Shown piece by piece: positions 17,350-27,324 of a DNA stretch of 64,000 nucleotides (within the stretch, counting starts at the first letter, position 1; every line of letters starts with the position of its first letter). Made by a program: the position numbers and the translations under genes. The notes below the pieces were generated by a model that searched no databases, was not told the DNA's origin, and worked only from the letters and a program-made list of their open reading frames with translations. The stretch is from Caulobacteraceae bacterium (GTDB taxonomy: Bacteria; Pseudomonadota; Alphaproteobacteria; Caulobacterales; Caulobacteraceae): the NCBI GenBank assembly GCA_027452265.1, contig DAIDGR010000079.1, positions 1 to 64,000 of the forward strand, written 5' to 3'.

Positions 17350-20300
17350 ATGAGCGCGGCGCCGGGAGACGAACGCTTCGTCCACCTCAAGGTGCGTTCG
17401 GCCTATTCCCTTCTTGAAGGCGCCATCCGCTGCGGTGAGATCGGGGGCCTCGCCAAGAAGGGTGGGATGCCTGCCGTGGCGCTTACCGACCGGGCCAATC
17501 TGTTTGGCGCACTCGAGTTCTCGGTCACCGCCAGCGGTGAGGGTGTACAGCCGATCATTGGCTGCCTGATCCCGGTTACGGGCCTTGGCGGCCAGGCGAG
17601 CGAGCGCTGGGCGCGGACGCCGGCCCTGACCCTGTTGGCCCAGGACGAAAAGGGCTGGCGCAATCTCTGTGAACTGTCCACGGCGGCCTATCTGGGCGTG
17701 GAGGGGGTGGAGAGCCCTCATGTGACGTGGGAGGCCCTGGCCGCTCATTCCGAGGGGCTGATCGCCCTCACCGGCGGGACGGACGGACCGATCGACCCGT
17801 TGTTCGCGGCGGGGCGCCTCGCCGAGGGGAATGAGGCTCTGGCGGAAATGGCGCGGGTGTTCGGCGATCGGCTGTATGTCGAGCTGCAACGCCATGAACT
17901 TGCCGCCCAGACCCTCGCCGAGCCTCACCTGGTGGCCTTCGCCTATGAGCATGACATTCCCCTGGTGGCGACCAATGACGTCTATTTCGCCAAGCCTGAC
18001 GCCTTTGAGGCGCACGATGCGCTCCTCTGTATCGCCGATGGGGCGTTTGTCGGTCAGACAGAGCGGCGGCGCGTAACGGCCGAGCACAGTTTCAAGAGCG
18101 CGACCCAGATGCGGCGGCTGTTCGCTGATCTGCCGGAAGCCTGCGACAGCACCCTCGAGATCGCCAGGCGCTGCGCGTTCATGGTGACCAAGCGCAATCC
18201 GATCCTGCCCAGTTTCCCGACTCGCGATGGGGCGACCGAAGAGGAGGAACTGGTCCGACAGGCGCGGGAAGGGCTGCGCCGCCGTCTCGAGGTTCAGCCG
18301 CCAGAGGGCGGGGAGGAGGCCTATTGGGCGCGGCTCGATCTCGAGATCGGCGTGATCCAGAAGATGGGGTTTTCGGGCTACTTCCTGATTGTTTCGGACT
18401 TCATGAAATGGGCCGTGGCCCATGACATCCCCGTAGGTCCTGGTCGTGGCTCTGGGGCCAGTTCGCTCGTCGCCTGGTCGCTTTGGATCACGGGCGTCGA
18501 TCCTCTGAAATATGGCCTCTTCTTCGAGCGGTTTCTGAATCCGGAACGGGTTTCCATGCCCGATTTCGACATCGACTTCTGCCAGGAGCGGCGGGACGAG
18601 GTGATCGCCTATGTCCAGAACCGTTACGGGGCGGACCGCGTGGCCCAGATCATCACCTTCGGCAGCCTTCAGGCGCGGGCCGTGCTGCGCGATGTGGGCC
18701 GGGTCATGCAACTTCCCCTCGGCCAGGTGGACCGTCTGGCCAAGATGATCCCCAACAATCCGGCCAAACCGGTGACGCTTGCCGAGGCGATCGCCATGGA
18801 GCCGCGCCTGCAGGCGGCGCGCGACGAGGATGAGACGGTGGCCCGGGTCCTTGAAATCGCCCAGGAATTGGAAGGGCTCTATCGCAACGCTTCGACCCAC
18901 GCCGCCGGCGTGGTGATTGGCGATCGTCCCCTGACCGAACTCGTTCCCCTCTACCGCGACCCGCGCAGCTCCCTCCCGGCGACCCAGTTCAATATGAAGT
19001 GGGTCGAAAGCGCAGGGCTGGTGAAGTTCGACTTCCTTGGCCTCAAGACGCTGACCGTGGTCCACCGGGCGATGAAGCTTCTGGATCGGCGCGGCGCGGG
19101 CTTTGATCTGGACAAGCTCGCCTTGGACGACGCCGCCACCTACGAACTCCTGGCCAGCGGGCAGACGGTCGGGGTGTTCCAGATGGAAGGCCAGGGCATG
19201 CGCGACACCTTGCGCAAGCTTCGGCCCTCTTCGGTTGAGGAGATCTGCGCCCTGATCTCGCTCTATCGGCCGGGGCCGATGGATTCGATCGACGAGTATG
19301 TCGACTGCAAGATGGGGCGGCGGCCGGTGGTGATCCTGCAGGGCCTTGAGGAGGCTCTGGCCGAGACCTACGGCGTGATCGTCTATCAGGAACAGGTGAT
19401 GAAGATCGCCCAGATCCTGGCGGGCTACTCCCTGGGCGAAGCCGATCTCTTGCGCCGCGCCATGGGTAAGAAAAAGAAGGAGGAAATGGACCAGCAGCGC
19501 GCCCGGTTCCTCTCCGGCGCCGCCGAGCGGGGCCTGGGTCAGGCAGAGGCCGAGGACATGTTCGAGCGCATGGCCAAGTTCGCGGGCTATGGCTTCAACA
19601 AGGGGCACGCCGCGCCTTACGCCCTGATCGCCTATCAGACGGCCTGGCTGAAGACCAATGCGCCGGTGGAGTTCTTTGCGGCCTCCATGAGCCTTGATCT
19701 CTCCAACACCGACAAGCTGGCCCAGTTCTATCAGGACGCCCGTCGCGCGGGAGTCACGGTCCTGCCGCCGGACATCAACCGGTCTTCAGCCGATTTCGAC
19801 GTTGAGGACGGCAAGGTCCTCTATGCCCTGGGCGCCATCCGCAATGTCGGTCTGGCGGCGATGGAGCATGTGGTGGAGGTGCGCGAGACCTCGGGCCGCT
19901 TTGTCGATCTGTTTGATTTCGTCGAGCGGATCGATCCGCGGATCGTCAACAAACGCGCCCTGGAAGGTCTCGCCCGGGCCGGGGCGCTGGATAGTCTCCA
20001 CCCCTCCCGCGCCCAGATTGTCGAAGCGGCGGATACCCTGATCGCCTACGCCCAGGCGGCGGCCGCCGATCGCGCCAGTTCGCAGGAGAGCCTGTTTGGA
20101 GAGGCTGCGGCCGTATCGCGTCCGCGCCTGCCGCGCTCGACGCCCTGGGATCCGCCCCGCCAACTGGATGAAGAATTGTCTGCGGTAGGCTTCTATTTGT
20201 CCGGTCATCCCCTGGACGACGTGGCTGAGATCCTTCGCCGTCGCGCCACCTTTCTGGCCGACGCGTTGCCGCGCGCCCGGGCTGGCGCCGAGGCGTTTCG

Positions 20301-20775
20301 CATGGCCGGCCTCGTGCGGCGTCGCCAGGAACGGACATCGGCGCGTGGCGGCAAGTTTGCCTTCGTGACGCTGTCCGACCCGACCGGAGAGTTTGAGGTC
20401 ATGGTACAGCCCGAGGGACTGCGGCGGTGGCGTGATCTCCTCGAACCGGGCCACGCTGTGGCTGTAAAGATGAGGGTCAAGGCGTCGGAAGGCGAGGTGC
20501 GCTTTTATGCCGACGACGTGGAGCCGCTCGATAAGCTGCTCGACGCGGCAGGCGGTGAGCTTCGCATTCACGTTTCGCCGGGAGCGGCTGACCTGACCGC
20601 CATTCGCGAGAGGCTCAAGCCGGCCGAGGGCAGGGGGGGCGTGGTGTCGTTGATCGCCGCGGTCTCGGGCGGTCGGGAGGTCGAACTCAAGCTCCCTGGA
20701 CGCTGGCGTTTGGACCCGGCCAGCCGTGGCGCCCTTCGCGCGGCGCCGGGCGTTGCCTGGCTGGAGGACGCCTGA
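17350..20775 (+). CDS. dnaE: DNA polymerase III subunit alpha
   Basis: The replicative polymerase, 1141 residues. The N-terminal PHP domain begins with [16 protein letters not shown]. The catalytic core carries [12 protein letters not shown], with the metal-binding aspartates at about 405 and 407 (401 and 403 in E. coli). The [11 protein letters not shown] fingers segment, a helix-hairpin-helix region and a C-terminal OB domain ([17 protein letters not shown]) follow. I prefer the ATG at 17350 over a GTG at 17335. The only gap to the upstream SOS gene is 40 bases with no terminator, so SOS-induced readthrough into dnaE is possible, although a separate promoter may lie further upstream. Confidence 0.97.
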   Translation: MSAAPGDERFVHLKVRSAYSLLEGAIRCGEIGGLAKKGGMPAVALTDRANLFGALEFSVTASGEGVQPIIGCLIPVTGLGGQASERWARTPALTLLAQDEKGWRNLCELSTAAYLGVEGVESPHVTWEALAAHSEGLIALTGGTDGPIDPLFAAGRLAEGNEALAEMARVFGDRLYVELQRHELAAQTLAEPHLVAFAYEHDIPLVATNDVYFAKPDAFEAHDALLCIADGAFVGQTERRRVTAEHSFKSATQMRRLFADLPEACDSTLEIARRCAFMVTKRNPILPSFPTRDGATEEEELVRQAREGLRRRLEVQPPEGGEEAYWARLDLEIGVIQKMGFSGYFLIVSDFMKWAVAHDIPVGPGRGSGASSLVAWSLWITGVDPLKYGLFFERFLNPERVSMPDFDIDFCQERRDEVIAYVQNRYGADRVAQIITFGSLQARAVLRDVGRVMQLPLGQVDRLAKMIPNNPAKPVTLAEAIAMEPRLQAARDEDETVARVLEIAQELEGLYRNASTHAAGVVIGDRPLTELVPLYRDPRSSLPATQFNMKWVESAGLVKFDFLGLKTLTVVHRAMKLLDRRGAGFDLDKLALDDAATYELLASGQTVGVFQMEGQGMRDTLRKLRPSSVEEICALISLYRPGPMDSIDEYVDCKMGRRPVVILQGLEEALAETYGVIVYQEQVMKIAQILAGYSLGEADLLRRAMGKKKKEEMDQQRARFLSGAAERGLGQAEAEDMFERMAKFAGYGFNKGHAAPYALIAYQTAWLKTNAPVEFFAASMSLDLSNTDKLAQFYQDARRAGVTVLPPDINRSSADFDVEDGKVLYALGAIRNVGLAAMEHVVEVRETSGRFVDLFDFVERIDPRIVNKRALEGLARAGALDSLHPSRAQIVEAADTLIAYAQAAAADRASSQESLFGEAAAVSRPRLPRSTPWDPPRQLDEELSAVGFYLSGHPLDDVAEILRRRATFLADALPRARAGAEAFRMAGLVRRRQERTSARGGKFAFVTLSDPTGEFEVMVQPEGLRRWRDLLEPGHAVAVKMRVKASEGEVRFYADDVEPLDKLLDAAGGELRIHVSPGAADLTAIRERLKPAEGRGGVVSLIAAVSGGREVELKLPGRWRLDPASRGALRAAPGVAWLEDA

Positions 20776-20814
20776 GGCTCTGAAGGCTGGCGGTTGGAGC
20801 CTGGCCTCCGGCCC

Positions 20815-20843
20815 TTGCCTTTGCGGTCCCATGGGCCTATCTG
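20815..20843 (+). promoter_or_regulatory. Candidate promoter for rpsB-tsf
   Basis: TTGCCT at 20815-20820 and TATCTG at 20838-20843 are separated by 17 bases. A second candidate, GCTATCTC at about 20848, matches the Caulobacter -10 consensus GCTANAWC at all but one base. Either would give a leader of about 125 bases. This is read by eye only. Confidence 0.35.
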
Positions 20844-20917
20844 CGCGGCTATCTCACACGCGAGATGTCTCGGCGTGTCGTTTGGCGTTTGTCAGGCGGT
20901 GCGTCGTTTCCGGTCTT

Positions 20918-20952
20918 CGTCCGCGCGTCGGGCGAGGAAGGTCTCGCGGACG
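20918..20952 (+). promoter_or_regulatory. Leader hairpin before rpsB
   Basis: CGTCCGCG at 20918-20925 and CGCGGACG at 20945-20952 are perfectly complementary and enclose a 19-base loop. An alternative inner stem, GCGAG (20932-20936) with CTCGC (20943-20947), competes with it. It ends 29 bases before the rpsB ATG. Ribosomal protein S2 represses its own operon in several bacteria, so this could be an S2-binding leader; that role is inference. Confidence 0.4.
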
Positions 20953-20981
20953 TTCAAACCGGATCAAGGATCGAATAGACC

Positions 20982-21848
20982 ATGGCTCTGCCTGATTTTT
21001 CCATGCGCCAGCTTCTTGAAGCGGGTGCGCACTTCGGTCACCAGACCCATCGCTGGAATCCGAAGATGGAGCGCTACATCTTTGGCGCCCGCTCCAACAT
21101 TCACATCATCGACCTGTCGCAGACCATGCCCCTGCTGCACCAGGCCCTGGTCAAGGTGCGTGAAGTGGCTGCGGCTGGCGGCCGGGTGCTGTTCGTGGGA
21201 ACCAAGCGGCAGGCCTCGGAGCCGGTGGCGGCCACGGCCCGTCGGTGCGCCCAGTATTATGTGAATCACCGCTGGCTCGGCGGCACCCTGACCAACTGGC
21301 GGACCATTTCGGGTTCGATCGCGCGCCTGCGCGAACTGGAGGCCGTCCTCAGCGAAGGCGAGGCCAGCGGCCGCACCAAGAAGGAGCTGCTTCAGATGAC
21401 GCGCGAGCGCGACAAGCTCGAGCTGTCTCTGGGCGGCATCAAGGACATGGGCGGCATCCCCGACCTGATGTTTGTGATCGACACCAACAAGGAAGCGATC
21501 GCCATTCAGGAGGCGCGCAAGCTCAACATTCCTGTGGTCGCCATTCTCGACACCAACTGCAATCCCGACGGCATCGCCTTCCCGATCCCGGGCAATGACG
21601 ACGCGGCCCGCGCCATTCAGCTCTATTGCGACCTGATCGCCGACTCGGTGCTCGACGGTCTGACCGAAGGCCAGGTGGCCATGGGCGTGGATATCGGGGC
21701 GGCCGTGGCGCCTGTTGAGCCCGCGCTGGCGGCGGCGGCCGAAGCAGTTGCGGTTGAAGCGGCGGCGATCGAGGCCACGGCGGCCCTGGAGCCTTCGACC
21801 GCTGACGAAACCGTTGTGGAATCGGCGGAGACCGCGTCCGAGGCCTGA
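20982..21848 (+). CDS. rpsB: 30S ribosomal protein S2
   Basis: A 288-residue S2 protein, starting [20 protein letters not shown] with the conserved [13 protein letters not shown] segment and, later, [18 protein letters not shown]. The last 50 or so residues are an alanine/glutamate-rich acidic tail, an extension common in alphaproteobacterial S2. It is followed after 100 bases by tsf, the usual rpsB-tsf pair, and preceded by a 206-base leader with a candidate promoter and hairpin. Confidence 0.98.
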   Translation: MALPDFSMRQLLEAGAHFGHQTHRWNPKMERYIFGARSNIHIIDLSQTMPLLHQALVKVREVAAAGGRVLFVGTKRQASEPVAATARRCAQYYVNHRWLGGTLTNWRTISGSIARLRELEAVLSEGEASGRTKKELLQMTRERDKLELSLGGIKDMGGIPDLMFVIDTNKEAIAIQEARKLNIPVVAILDTNCNPDGIAFPIPGNDDAARAIQLYCDLIADSVLDGLTEGQVAMGVDIGAAVAPVEPALAAAAEAVAVEAAAIEATAALEPSTADETVVESAETASEA

Positions 21849-21948
21849 CGCCTCGCGCATTGAGCCCATCTTGGCTCGGCGGTCACGTCGCCGGGCCTGT
21901 CACCTCGAATATCTGTCTTTGGTTCAAAAAGACGAGCGGAGAGACCTC

Positions 21949-22887
21949 ATGGCTGAGATTACAGCCTCTCTGGTGAAGGCGCTGCGGGACAAGTCCGGCG
22001 TCGGCATGATGGATTGCAAGAAGGCCCTGCAGGAAACCTCCGGCGACATGGAGGCTGCGATCGACTGGCTGCGCGCCAAGGGCCTTTCCAAGGCGGCCAA
22101 GAAGGCCGACCGGGTGGCGGCTGAAGGCGCCGTGGCCCTGGCGGTGCGGGATCTGGGCGCCGGAGCGGTGGCTGCGGTGATCGAGCTTAACGCCGAAACC
22201 GACTTCGTGGCGCGCAACGAGCAGTTTCAGGGCGCCGCGCGCAAGATCGCCACGGCGGCGCTGGACGTGACCGGGGATGTGGAGGCGCTTCGCGCGACGT
22301 CGCTGGACGGGGTGACCGTGGCCGACGAGATCACCAACCTGATCGCCACCATCGGCGAGAACATGCTGCTGCGCCGGTTCGTCCGGTTCAGTGTCGCCGA
22401 GGGCGCCATCGGGACCTATGTGCACGGCGCTCTCGCCGGAACGCGGGACCTGGGCCGGATCGGCGTGGTCGTGGCCATCGAGGGCGCGGGCGACAAGGCG
22501 CGTCTCGCCGAGCTCGGTCGGGATATTGCCCTGCATGCCGCCGCCGCCGCGCCGCTTGCCTTGACGGTCGAGGAGTTGAGCCCCGAAGTGATCGAGCGGG
22601 AGCGCGCCATCTTCACCGAACAGGCGCTGGCCTCGGGCAAGCCTCAGGCTGTGGCGGAAAAGATGGTCGAGGGGCGCCTGCGCAAGTTCTACGAAGAGTC
22701 CGTCCTGCTCAAGCAGGCCTTCGTAAAGGATCCGGACGTCACCATCGAGCAGTTGGTGGCCAACACCGCCAAGGCGGTCGGCGCCCCGATCAAGGTGACC
22801 GGTTTCGCGCGTTTCGCGCTTGGCGAGGGCATGGAGAAGGAAAGCTCTGACTTTGCCGCCGAAGTGGCGGCCATGACGGGCGGCTGA
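21949..22887 (+). CDS. tsf: Elongation factor Ts
   Basis: The guanine-nucleotide exchange factor for EF-Tu, 312 residues. The signature [19 protein letters not shown] is at the N-terminus (UBA-like domain), followed by the core with [16 protein letters not shown] chose the ATG at 21949, with GGAGAG just before it. It is co-directional with rpsB and is closed by a strong hairpin terminator at 22923. Confidence 0.98.
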   Translation: MAEITASLVKALRDKSGVGMMDCKKALQETSGDMEAAIDWLRAKGLSKAAKKADRVAAEGAVALAVRDLGAGAVAAVIELNAETDFVARNEQFQGAARKIATAALDVTGDVEALRATSLDGVTVADEITNLIATIGENMLLRRFVRFSVAEGAIGTYVHGALAGTRDLGRIGVVVAIEGAGDKARLAELGRDIALHAAAAAPLALTVEELSPEVIERERAIFTEQALASGKPQAVAEKMVEGRLRKFYEESVLLKQAFVKDPDVTIEQLVANTAKAVGAPIKVTGFARFALGEGMEKESSDFAAEVAAMTGG

Positions 22888-22922
22888 ACAAGCCTCGTCC
22901 GTTTTGCAGTTGAGATAGGACG

Positions 22923-22955
22923 CGTCCCTTCCCGCCCGTGCGGGGAGGGACGTTT
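22923..22955 (+). terminator. Rho-independent terminator after tsf
   Basis: A 13-bp stem with one G-U pair (22923-22935 with 22940-22952), loop CCGT, followed by TTT. It separates the rpsB-tsf unit from pyrH. The U-tract is short but the stem is very stable. A second, smaller hairpin (TGGCCCC/GGGGCCA, 22966-22989) follows. Confidence 0.75.
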
Positions 22956-23055
22956 CATATGCCGCTGGCCCCGGTCCGCTTTGGGGCCACAATGGGCGGC
23001 GCCGGCGGGAGGGGCTTCGAATCCGTCCCGACCCGCACTAAAGGAGGCGGACCCT

Positions 23056-23091
23056 TTGGCCCCGCCGGATTCCCACCATGACGTCGCCTAA
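23056..23091 (+). CDS. Possible 11-residue leader peptide overlapping the pyrH start
   Basis: The best ribosome site in this leader, AAGGAGG at 23041-23047, is 30 bases from the pyrH ATG, too far to serve it directly. It is eight bases from a TTG that opens an 11-codon frame ending with TAA at 23089-23091, past the pyrH ATG at 23078. Translation of it could control or couple pyrH initiation. It may equally be a chance frame with the site acting as a standby site. Confidence 0.25.
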   Translation: MAPPDSHHDVA

Positions 23092-23806
23092 GCGCCCTCC
23101 ATACCGACGCATCCTCCTCAAGGTGTCGGGCGAGGTCTTGATGGGTGACGCCCGGTTCGGCATCGACATGGCGACTCTGGAGAGGGTCGCCGAGGATATC
23201 GCCCAGGTGGTGGAGGCGGGGTTCGAGCTCTGTTTGGTGGTCGGCGGCGGCAACATCTTCCGCGGGGTCCAGGTCGCCGGACAGGGTATGGAGCGGGCGA
23301 GCGCCGACTATATGGGCATGTTGGCCACGGTGATGAACGCCCTGGCGGTTCAGAGCGCGCTCGAGCGGCGTGGCGTCGATACCCGGGTGCAGTCCGCCAT
23401 TCCCATGGACACGGTTTGTGAGCCCTATATCCGCCGCCGCGCCCTGCGCCACCTCGAGAAGGGGCGCGTCGTGATCTTCGCCGCCGGCCTGGGCGCCCCC
23501 TATTTCACCACCGATACGCCAGCCGCCCTGCGCGCCGCGGAGATGGGCTGTGACGCTCTGTTCAAGGGCACAAGCGTTGATGGGGTCTACACCGCAGACC
23601 CCAAGACCGATCCGGCGGCCGGGCGCTATGAGCGCGTGGGCTATCAGGAGATTCTGGCGAAGAACCTCAAGGTCATGGACGGCTCGGCGATCAGCCTCGC
23701 GCGCGACAACCATATTCCGATTGTCGTGTTTTCCATCCGCGAACGGGGCAATCTCCTGAAGGTGCTGAGCGGCGAAGGCGTGCACACCACCATCGAAGAC
23801 ATGTAA
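23078..23806 (+). CDS. pyrH: UMP kinase
   Basis: Bacterial UMP kinase of the amino-acid-kinase fold, 242 residues, converting UMP to UDP with ATP. Family segments are [15 protein letters not shown] at the start, GGGNIFRG, and the [13 protein letters not shown] nucleotide-binding loop. The ATG at 23078 has no close ribosome site; see the leader peptide entry. frr follows after 34 bases, the usual pyrH-frr pair. Confidence 0.97.
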   Translation: MTSPKRPPYRRILLKVSGEVLMGDARFGIDMATLERVAEDIAQVVEAGFELCLVVGGGNIFRGVQVAGQGMERASADYMGMLATVMNALAVQSALERRGVDTRVQSAIPMDTVCEPYIRRRALRHLEKGRVVIFAAGLGAPYFTTDTPAALRAAEMGCDALFKGTSVDGVYTADPKTDPAAGRYERVGYQEILAKNLKVMDGSAISLARDNHIPIVVFSIRERGNLLKVLSGEGVHTTIEDM

Positions 23807-23840
23807 GAAGGATCCGGCCTGACGAGGAGACCCGCCGCTG

Positions 23841-24407
23841 ATGTCGACCCTGGAGAAACCCCAGATCGCCCGCTATCGCGATCGCATGGACAAGGCCGTC
23901 GCCGCCTTGAAGGAGGAATTCGCCACCCTGCGCACGGGACGCGCCAATTCCTCGCTGCTCGACCAAGTGGTTGTCGACGCCTATGGCTCGCGCATGCCGA
24001 TCAATCAGGTGGGCGCCATTTCCGTCCCTGAGCCCCGTTCGATCACGGTCTCGGTGTGGGACAAGGGCCTGGTGGTGTCGGTGGAGAAGGCGATCCGCAA
24101 CTCCGGGCTCGGCCTCAATCCCGTGGTCGAGGGTCAGAATCTGCGCATCCCGGTACCGCCCCTGACTGAGGAGCGGCGCAAGGAACTGGCCAAGCTGGCG
24201 GGCAAATATGCCGAGCAGCAACGGGTCGCCGTGCGCAACGTCCGCCGTGACGCCATGGATGACTTCAAGAAAGCCGAGAAGGCCTCGGTGATCAGCCAGG
24301 ACGAGCAGAAGCGGCTTGAGGCCGAGGTTCAGAAGGTCACCGACGAGGCGATCAAGCGGGTCGAGGAAGCCTTGAAAAGCAAGGAACAAGAGATCATGCA
24401 GGTCTGA
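23841..24407 (+). CDS. frr: Ribosome recycling factor
   Basis: A 188-residue RRF, which splits post-termination ribosomes together with EF-G. It has the three-helix coiled coil and the signatures [12 protein letters not shown] and [13 protein letters not shown]. Length is normal. The start ATG is preceded by a GAGGAGA site. It sits between pyrH and uppS, 17 bases before uppS. Confidence 0.98.
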   Translation: MSTLEKPQIARYRDRMDKAVAALKEEFATLRTGRANSSLLDQVVVDAYGSRMPINQVGAISVPEPRSITVSVWDKGLVVSVEKAIRNSGLGLNPVVEGQNLRIPVPPLTEERRKELAKLAGKYAEQQRVAVRNVRRDAMDDFKKAEKASVISQDEQKRLEAEVQKVTDEAIKRVEEALKSKEQEIMQV

Positions 24408-24424
24408 TCCGGGGGAAGGATCAG

Positions 24425-25201
24425 ATGTCGTTGCAGCGCGGGAGCGACCCCGCCCAGTCCTTTGCGCCTGACGAAGGGGCCAAGGGCCTGCACGTCGCGA
24501 TCATCATGGATGGCAATGGACGTTGGGCGAAGGCGCGAGGCCTCCCGCGCAGCTTTGGCCATCGTGAAGGTGTGGCCGCCCTGCGTCGAACGGTGGAAAG
24601 CGCGGGAGATCTGGGCGTCTCGTGCCTGACCGTGTTTGGTTTCTCCACGGAGAACTGGCGCCGGCCGAAAACCGAGGTGCTTGAGCTTCTCGGCCTGATG
24701 CGCGCCTATTTCGCCAGCGACCTCGCAAGGCTCGAGAGGCGGGGGGTGCGGGTGCGTGTGGTGGGGCGGCGCACGGGCCTGGAGCGTGACATCCTGGACA
24801 TGATCCATGACGCCGAGGCGCGGACCGCCGGCAACCGAGCGTTCCAGCTTCAGGTGGCGTTCAACTATGGCGGCCAGGCCGATATCGTCGACGCGGCGCG
24901 GGAGGCGGCCCTGGCGGCGATGCGCGGGGAAATCGATCCCGAGACGCTGGATGAGAAGGCCTTCGAGGGCCGGCTCTCCACCGCCGGCTCCCCGCCGCTC
25001 GATCTCGTCGTGCGTACAGGCTTCGAGCGTCGTCTGTCGAACTTCCTCCTTTGGGAGTGCGCCTATGCGGAGCTGATTTTTCAGGACGTGTACTGGCCGG
25101 ACTATGGTCCGGATCACCTTCGCGCCGCCCTGGCCGAGTTCAGCTCGCGGCAACGTCGGTTTGGGGGCCTCGCGCCCGGAGAGGTTCTGGCGGCCCGTTG
25201 A
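24425..25201 (+). CDS. uppS: Isoprenyl transferase (undecaprenyl diphosphate synthase)
   Basis: A 258-residue cis-prenyltransferase that extends farnesyl diphosphate to undecaprenyl diphosphate, the lipid carrier for peptidoglycan and O-antigen. Catalytic aspartate and phosphate site: IIMDGNGRWAKARGLPR; further motifs are GHREGV and FGFSTENWRRP, with a C-terminal RTGFERRLSNFLLW-type segment. Its stop overlaps the TTG start of cdsA. Confidence 0.97.
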   Translation: MSLQRGSDPAQSFAPDEGAKGLHVAIIMDGNGRWAKARGLPRSFGHREGVAALRRTVESAGDLGVSCLTVFGFSTENWRRPKTEVLELLGLMRAYFASDLARLERRGVRVRVVGRRTGLERDILDMIHDAEARTAGNRAFQLQVAFNYGGQADIVDAAREAALAAMRGEIDPETLDEKAFEGRLSTAGSPPLDLVVRTGFERRLSNFLLWECAYAELIFQDVYWPDYGPDHLRAALAEFSSRQRRFGGLAPGEVLAAR

Positions 25202-26103
25202 GCCGGGATGAGGACAGCCCTGTCGCGTCGCCGCCCGTCCGGGGCGCCGCCGTTGGCGCGTCTGCGGACCATCGGCGGCGTCGATTCGACTGGCCGAATC
25301 TGACCCGCCGGATCATCTCAGGGGTGGTCCTTGCCGGAGGGACGCTCGGCGCCGTCTGGGTGTTTTCTCCCACGCCGGATTTTTGGCGCGCACCCTTCAT
25401 CCTTCTGGTCGCCGGCGGGGCGGTGCTGCTGGCCTTCGAATGGTCGGCCATGGCCACACCGAAGGGCGGGGAGGGGGTGCGTCTCGCCACGGCTCTGGCC
25501 GTGCTTGTCACGACCCTGTTCGCATTTCTGGGCCGTTATGAGCTCTCCGGCGTCGCGATCGCCGTCGGCGCCATTCTTGCGGGACTTGCCGCGCGCCGGG
25601 GGGGAGATATGGCGCGGGATGGCGCGTATGGGGTGTTCTATATCGCTCCGGCCTGCCTTGCCCTGGCCTGGCTGATCCAGACGCCTCAAGGGGTCGGCTG
25701 GACATTGATGCTGTTCACCTGCACCTGGGCGGCCGATATCGCCGCCTACGCCGTGGGAAATCTTCTCGGCGGTCCTAAGCTCTGGCCGCGTTATTCGCCC
25801 AACAAGACCTGGGCCGGATTCGTCGGAGGCCTTGCCGGAGCGACCGCCGCCGCCACGGTGATGGCGGCCCTGTTCATGCACCTGTCCCTTGCAGGCGCGG
25901 CCTTGATCGGCTTTGTCGGCGGCTTGGCGACGATGGCCGGCGATCTGTGGGAATCGATGTTGAAGCGAAGGTTCGGCGTGAAAGACTCGGGTGATCTCAT
26001 TCCAGGACACGGAGGCCTTCTCGACCGGGTGGACGGGATGATGTTTGCCGTCATGGTGTTCGCGGTGGCGCGCCTGGTGGTGAAGCTGGGGTGGGCGCAC
26101 TGA
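25198..26103 (+). CDS. cdsA: Phosphatidate cytidylyltransferase
   Basis: A polytopic inner-membrane enzyme that makes CDP-diacylglycerol from phosphatidate and CTP. It has several hydrophobic segments from about residue 43 on and the CDS signature [18 protein letters not shown] followed by LLDRVD near the C-terminus. No ATG fits upstream of the first membrane segment; the TTG at 25198 overlaps the uppS stop (TTGA), giving 301 residues with a charged N-terminus of about 40 residues. Confidence 0.93.
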   Translation: MSRDEDSPVASPPVRGAAVGASADHRRRRFDWPNLTRRIISGVVLAGGTLGAVWVFSPTPDFWRAPFILLVAGGAVLLAFEWSAMATPKGGEGVRLATALAVLVTTLFAFLGRYELSGVAIAVGAILAGLAARRGGDMARDGAYGVFYIAPACLALAWLIQTPQGVGWTLMLFTCTWAADIAAYAVGNLLGGPKLWPRYSPNKTWAGFVGGLAGATAAATVMAALFMHLSLAGAALIGFVGGLATMAGDLWESMLKRRFGVKDSGDLIPGHGGLLDRVDGMMFAVMVFAVARLVVKLGWAH

Positions 26104-27293
26104 TGGCTCGCCGTCGCGTGGTCGTCCTGGGCTCGACGGGGTCTGTAGGGGCCAACACCCTGGATCTTTTGTCTCATGTGGCGGACGAGGTGGAGATCCT
26201 CGCCCTGACGGCTGGGCGCAATGTCGCGCGCCTTGCGGAACAGGCCCTGGCCTGGAAGCCCCACCGGGCGGTGATCGAGGACCCTTCGCTCCTGTCCGAA
26301 CTGCGTGAGCGCCTGGCCGGAAGCGGCATCCAGGCCGATGCGGGGCGGAGCGCGGTGATTGAGGCGGCCGCCATGGGGGCGGACTGGGTCATGTCCTCCA
26401 TCGTCGGCGTCGCCGGTCTTGCCCCGACCCTGGCGGCGGCGCGCACCGGGGCGATCATCGCCCTGGCCAACAAGGAGAGCCTGATCTGCGCTGGACCGGC
26501 CCTGATCGCCATCTCCCGGGCGGCCGGCGGTCAGGTGATTCCGGTGGACTCCGAACATTCGGCGATCTTCCAGGTGTTCACCCCCGAAGACCGGGAGCGT
26601 GTCCGCCGTCTGATTCTCACCGCCTCGGGCGGACCGTTTCGCGCCTGGAGCCAGGAGGCCATGGCCGCGGCCACGCCTGCCCAGGCCGTGGCCCATCCCA
26701 ACTGGAGCATGGGCGCCAAGATCTCGGTGGACTCCGCCTCGATGATGAACAAGGGGCTGGAAATGATCGAAGCGGCCTATCTGTTCGGCATGGGCCCAGA
26801 CCGGATCGATGTGGTGGTCCATCCCCAATCCGTGGTTCACAGCCTCGTGGAATACGCCGATGGGTCCACCCTGGCCCAGCTTGGTCCTCCGGACATGCGA
26901 ACCCCGATCGCCTGCGCCTGGTCCTGGCCGCGGCGTATGAGTTGGCCGGCGCCTGGGCTGAATCTCGCCGAGGTCGGCCAGCTGACTTTCGAAGCGCCGG
27001 ATCCCGAGCGTTTCCCGGCGCTCGCCATTGCCCGGGAATGTCTGGAGACCGGTGGCGGGGCTCCCGCGGCCATGAACGCGGCCAATGAGGCCGCCGTGCA
27101 CGCCTTTCTTGCTGGTCGGCTTGGCTTTCTCGACATCGCGCGGGTGGTTCGCGACACCCTCTCGCATCTCAACGCGCAGGGGGAGCTTGCCCCCTCAAGC
27201 GATGACGAAGCTGTGGACTGGGCCATGGCCATTGATCAGTCGTCCCGGCGCGTGGCCGCCCAAGTCCTGTCGCGATTTGAGCGCATGTCATGA
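26103..27293 (+). CDS. dxr: 1-deoxy-D-xylulose-5-phosphate reductoisomerase
   Basis: Second step of the MEP isoprenoid pathway: rearranges and reduces DXP to 2-C-methyl-D-erythritol 4-phosphate with NADPH. The 396-residue protein begins with the Rossmann motif [16 protein letters not shown] and has the metal and substrate segments [20 protein letters not shown] and [12 protein letters not shown]. The ATG at 26103 overlaps the cdsA stop (TGATG). One stretch after PDMRTPIA reads CAWSWPRRM, richer in tryptophan than usual, but the length is kept and the frame is intact. Confidence 0.96.
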   Translation: MARRRVVVLGSTGSVGANTLDLLSHVADEVEILALTAGRNVARLAEQALAWKPHRAVIEDPSLLSELRERLAGSGIQADAGRSAVIEAAAMGADWVMSSIVGVAGLAPTLAAARTGAIIALANKESLICAGPALIAISRAAGGQVIPVDSEHSAIFQVFTPEDRERVRRLILTASGGPFRAWSQEAMAAATPAQAVAHPNWSMGAKISVDSASMMNKGLEMIEAAYLFGMGPDRIDVVVHPQSVVHSLVEYADGSTLAQLGPPDMRTPIACAWSWPRRMSWPAPGLNLAEVGQLTFEAPDPERFPALAIARECLETGGGAPAAMNAANEAAVHAFLAGRLGFLDIARVVRDTLSHLNAQGELAPSSDDEAVDWAMAIDQSSRRVAAQVLSRFERMS

Positions 27294-27324
27294 ACGACAC
27301 ATTCAGCAAGCGGCGCGAGGGCCG

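Noticed and set aside
17197..19608. An 803-codon open frame on the minus strand opposite dnaE
   Set aside because: It is a shadow of a high-GC gene: it is antisense to the clear DnaE coding frame, shows no known domain and has the low-complexity His/Gly/Arg-rich pattern of antisense frames.
26930..26970. A frameshift inside dxr near the CAWSWPRRM stretch
   Set aside because: The unusual tryptophans first suggested a shifted frame, but the length and both flanking motifs remain in one frame, so the gene is intact.
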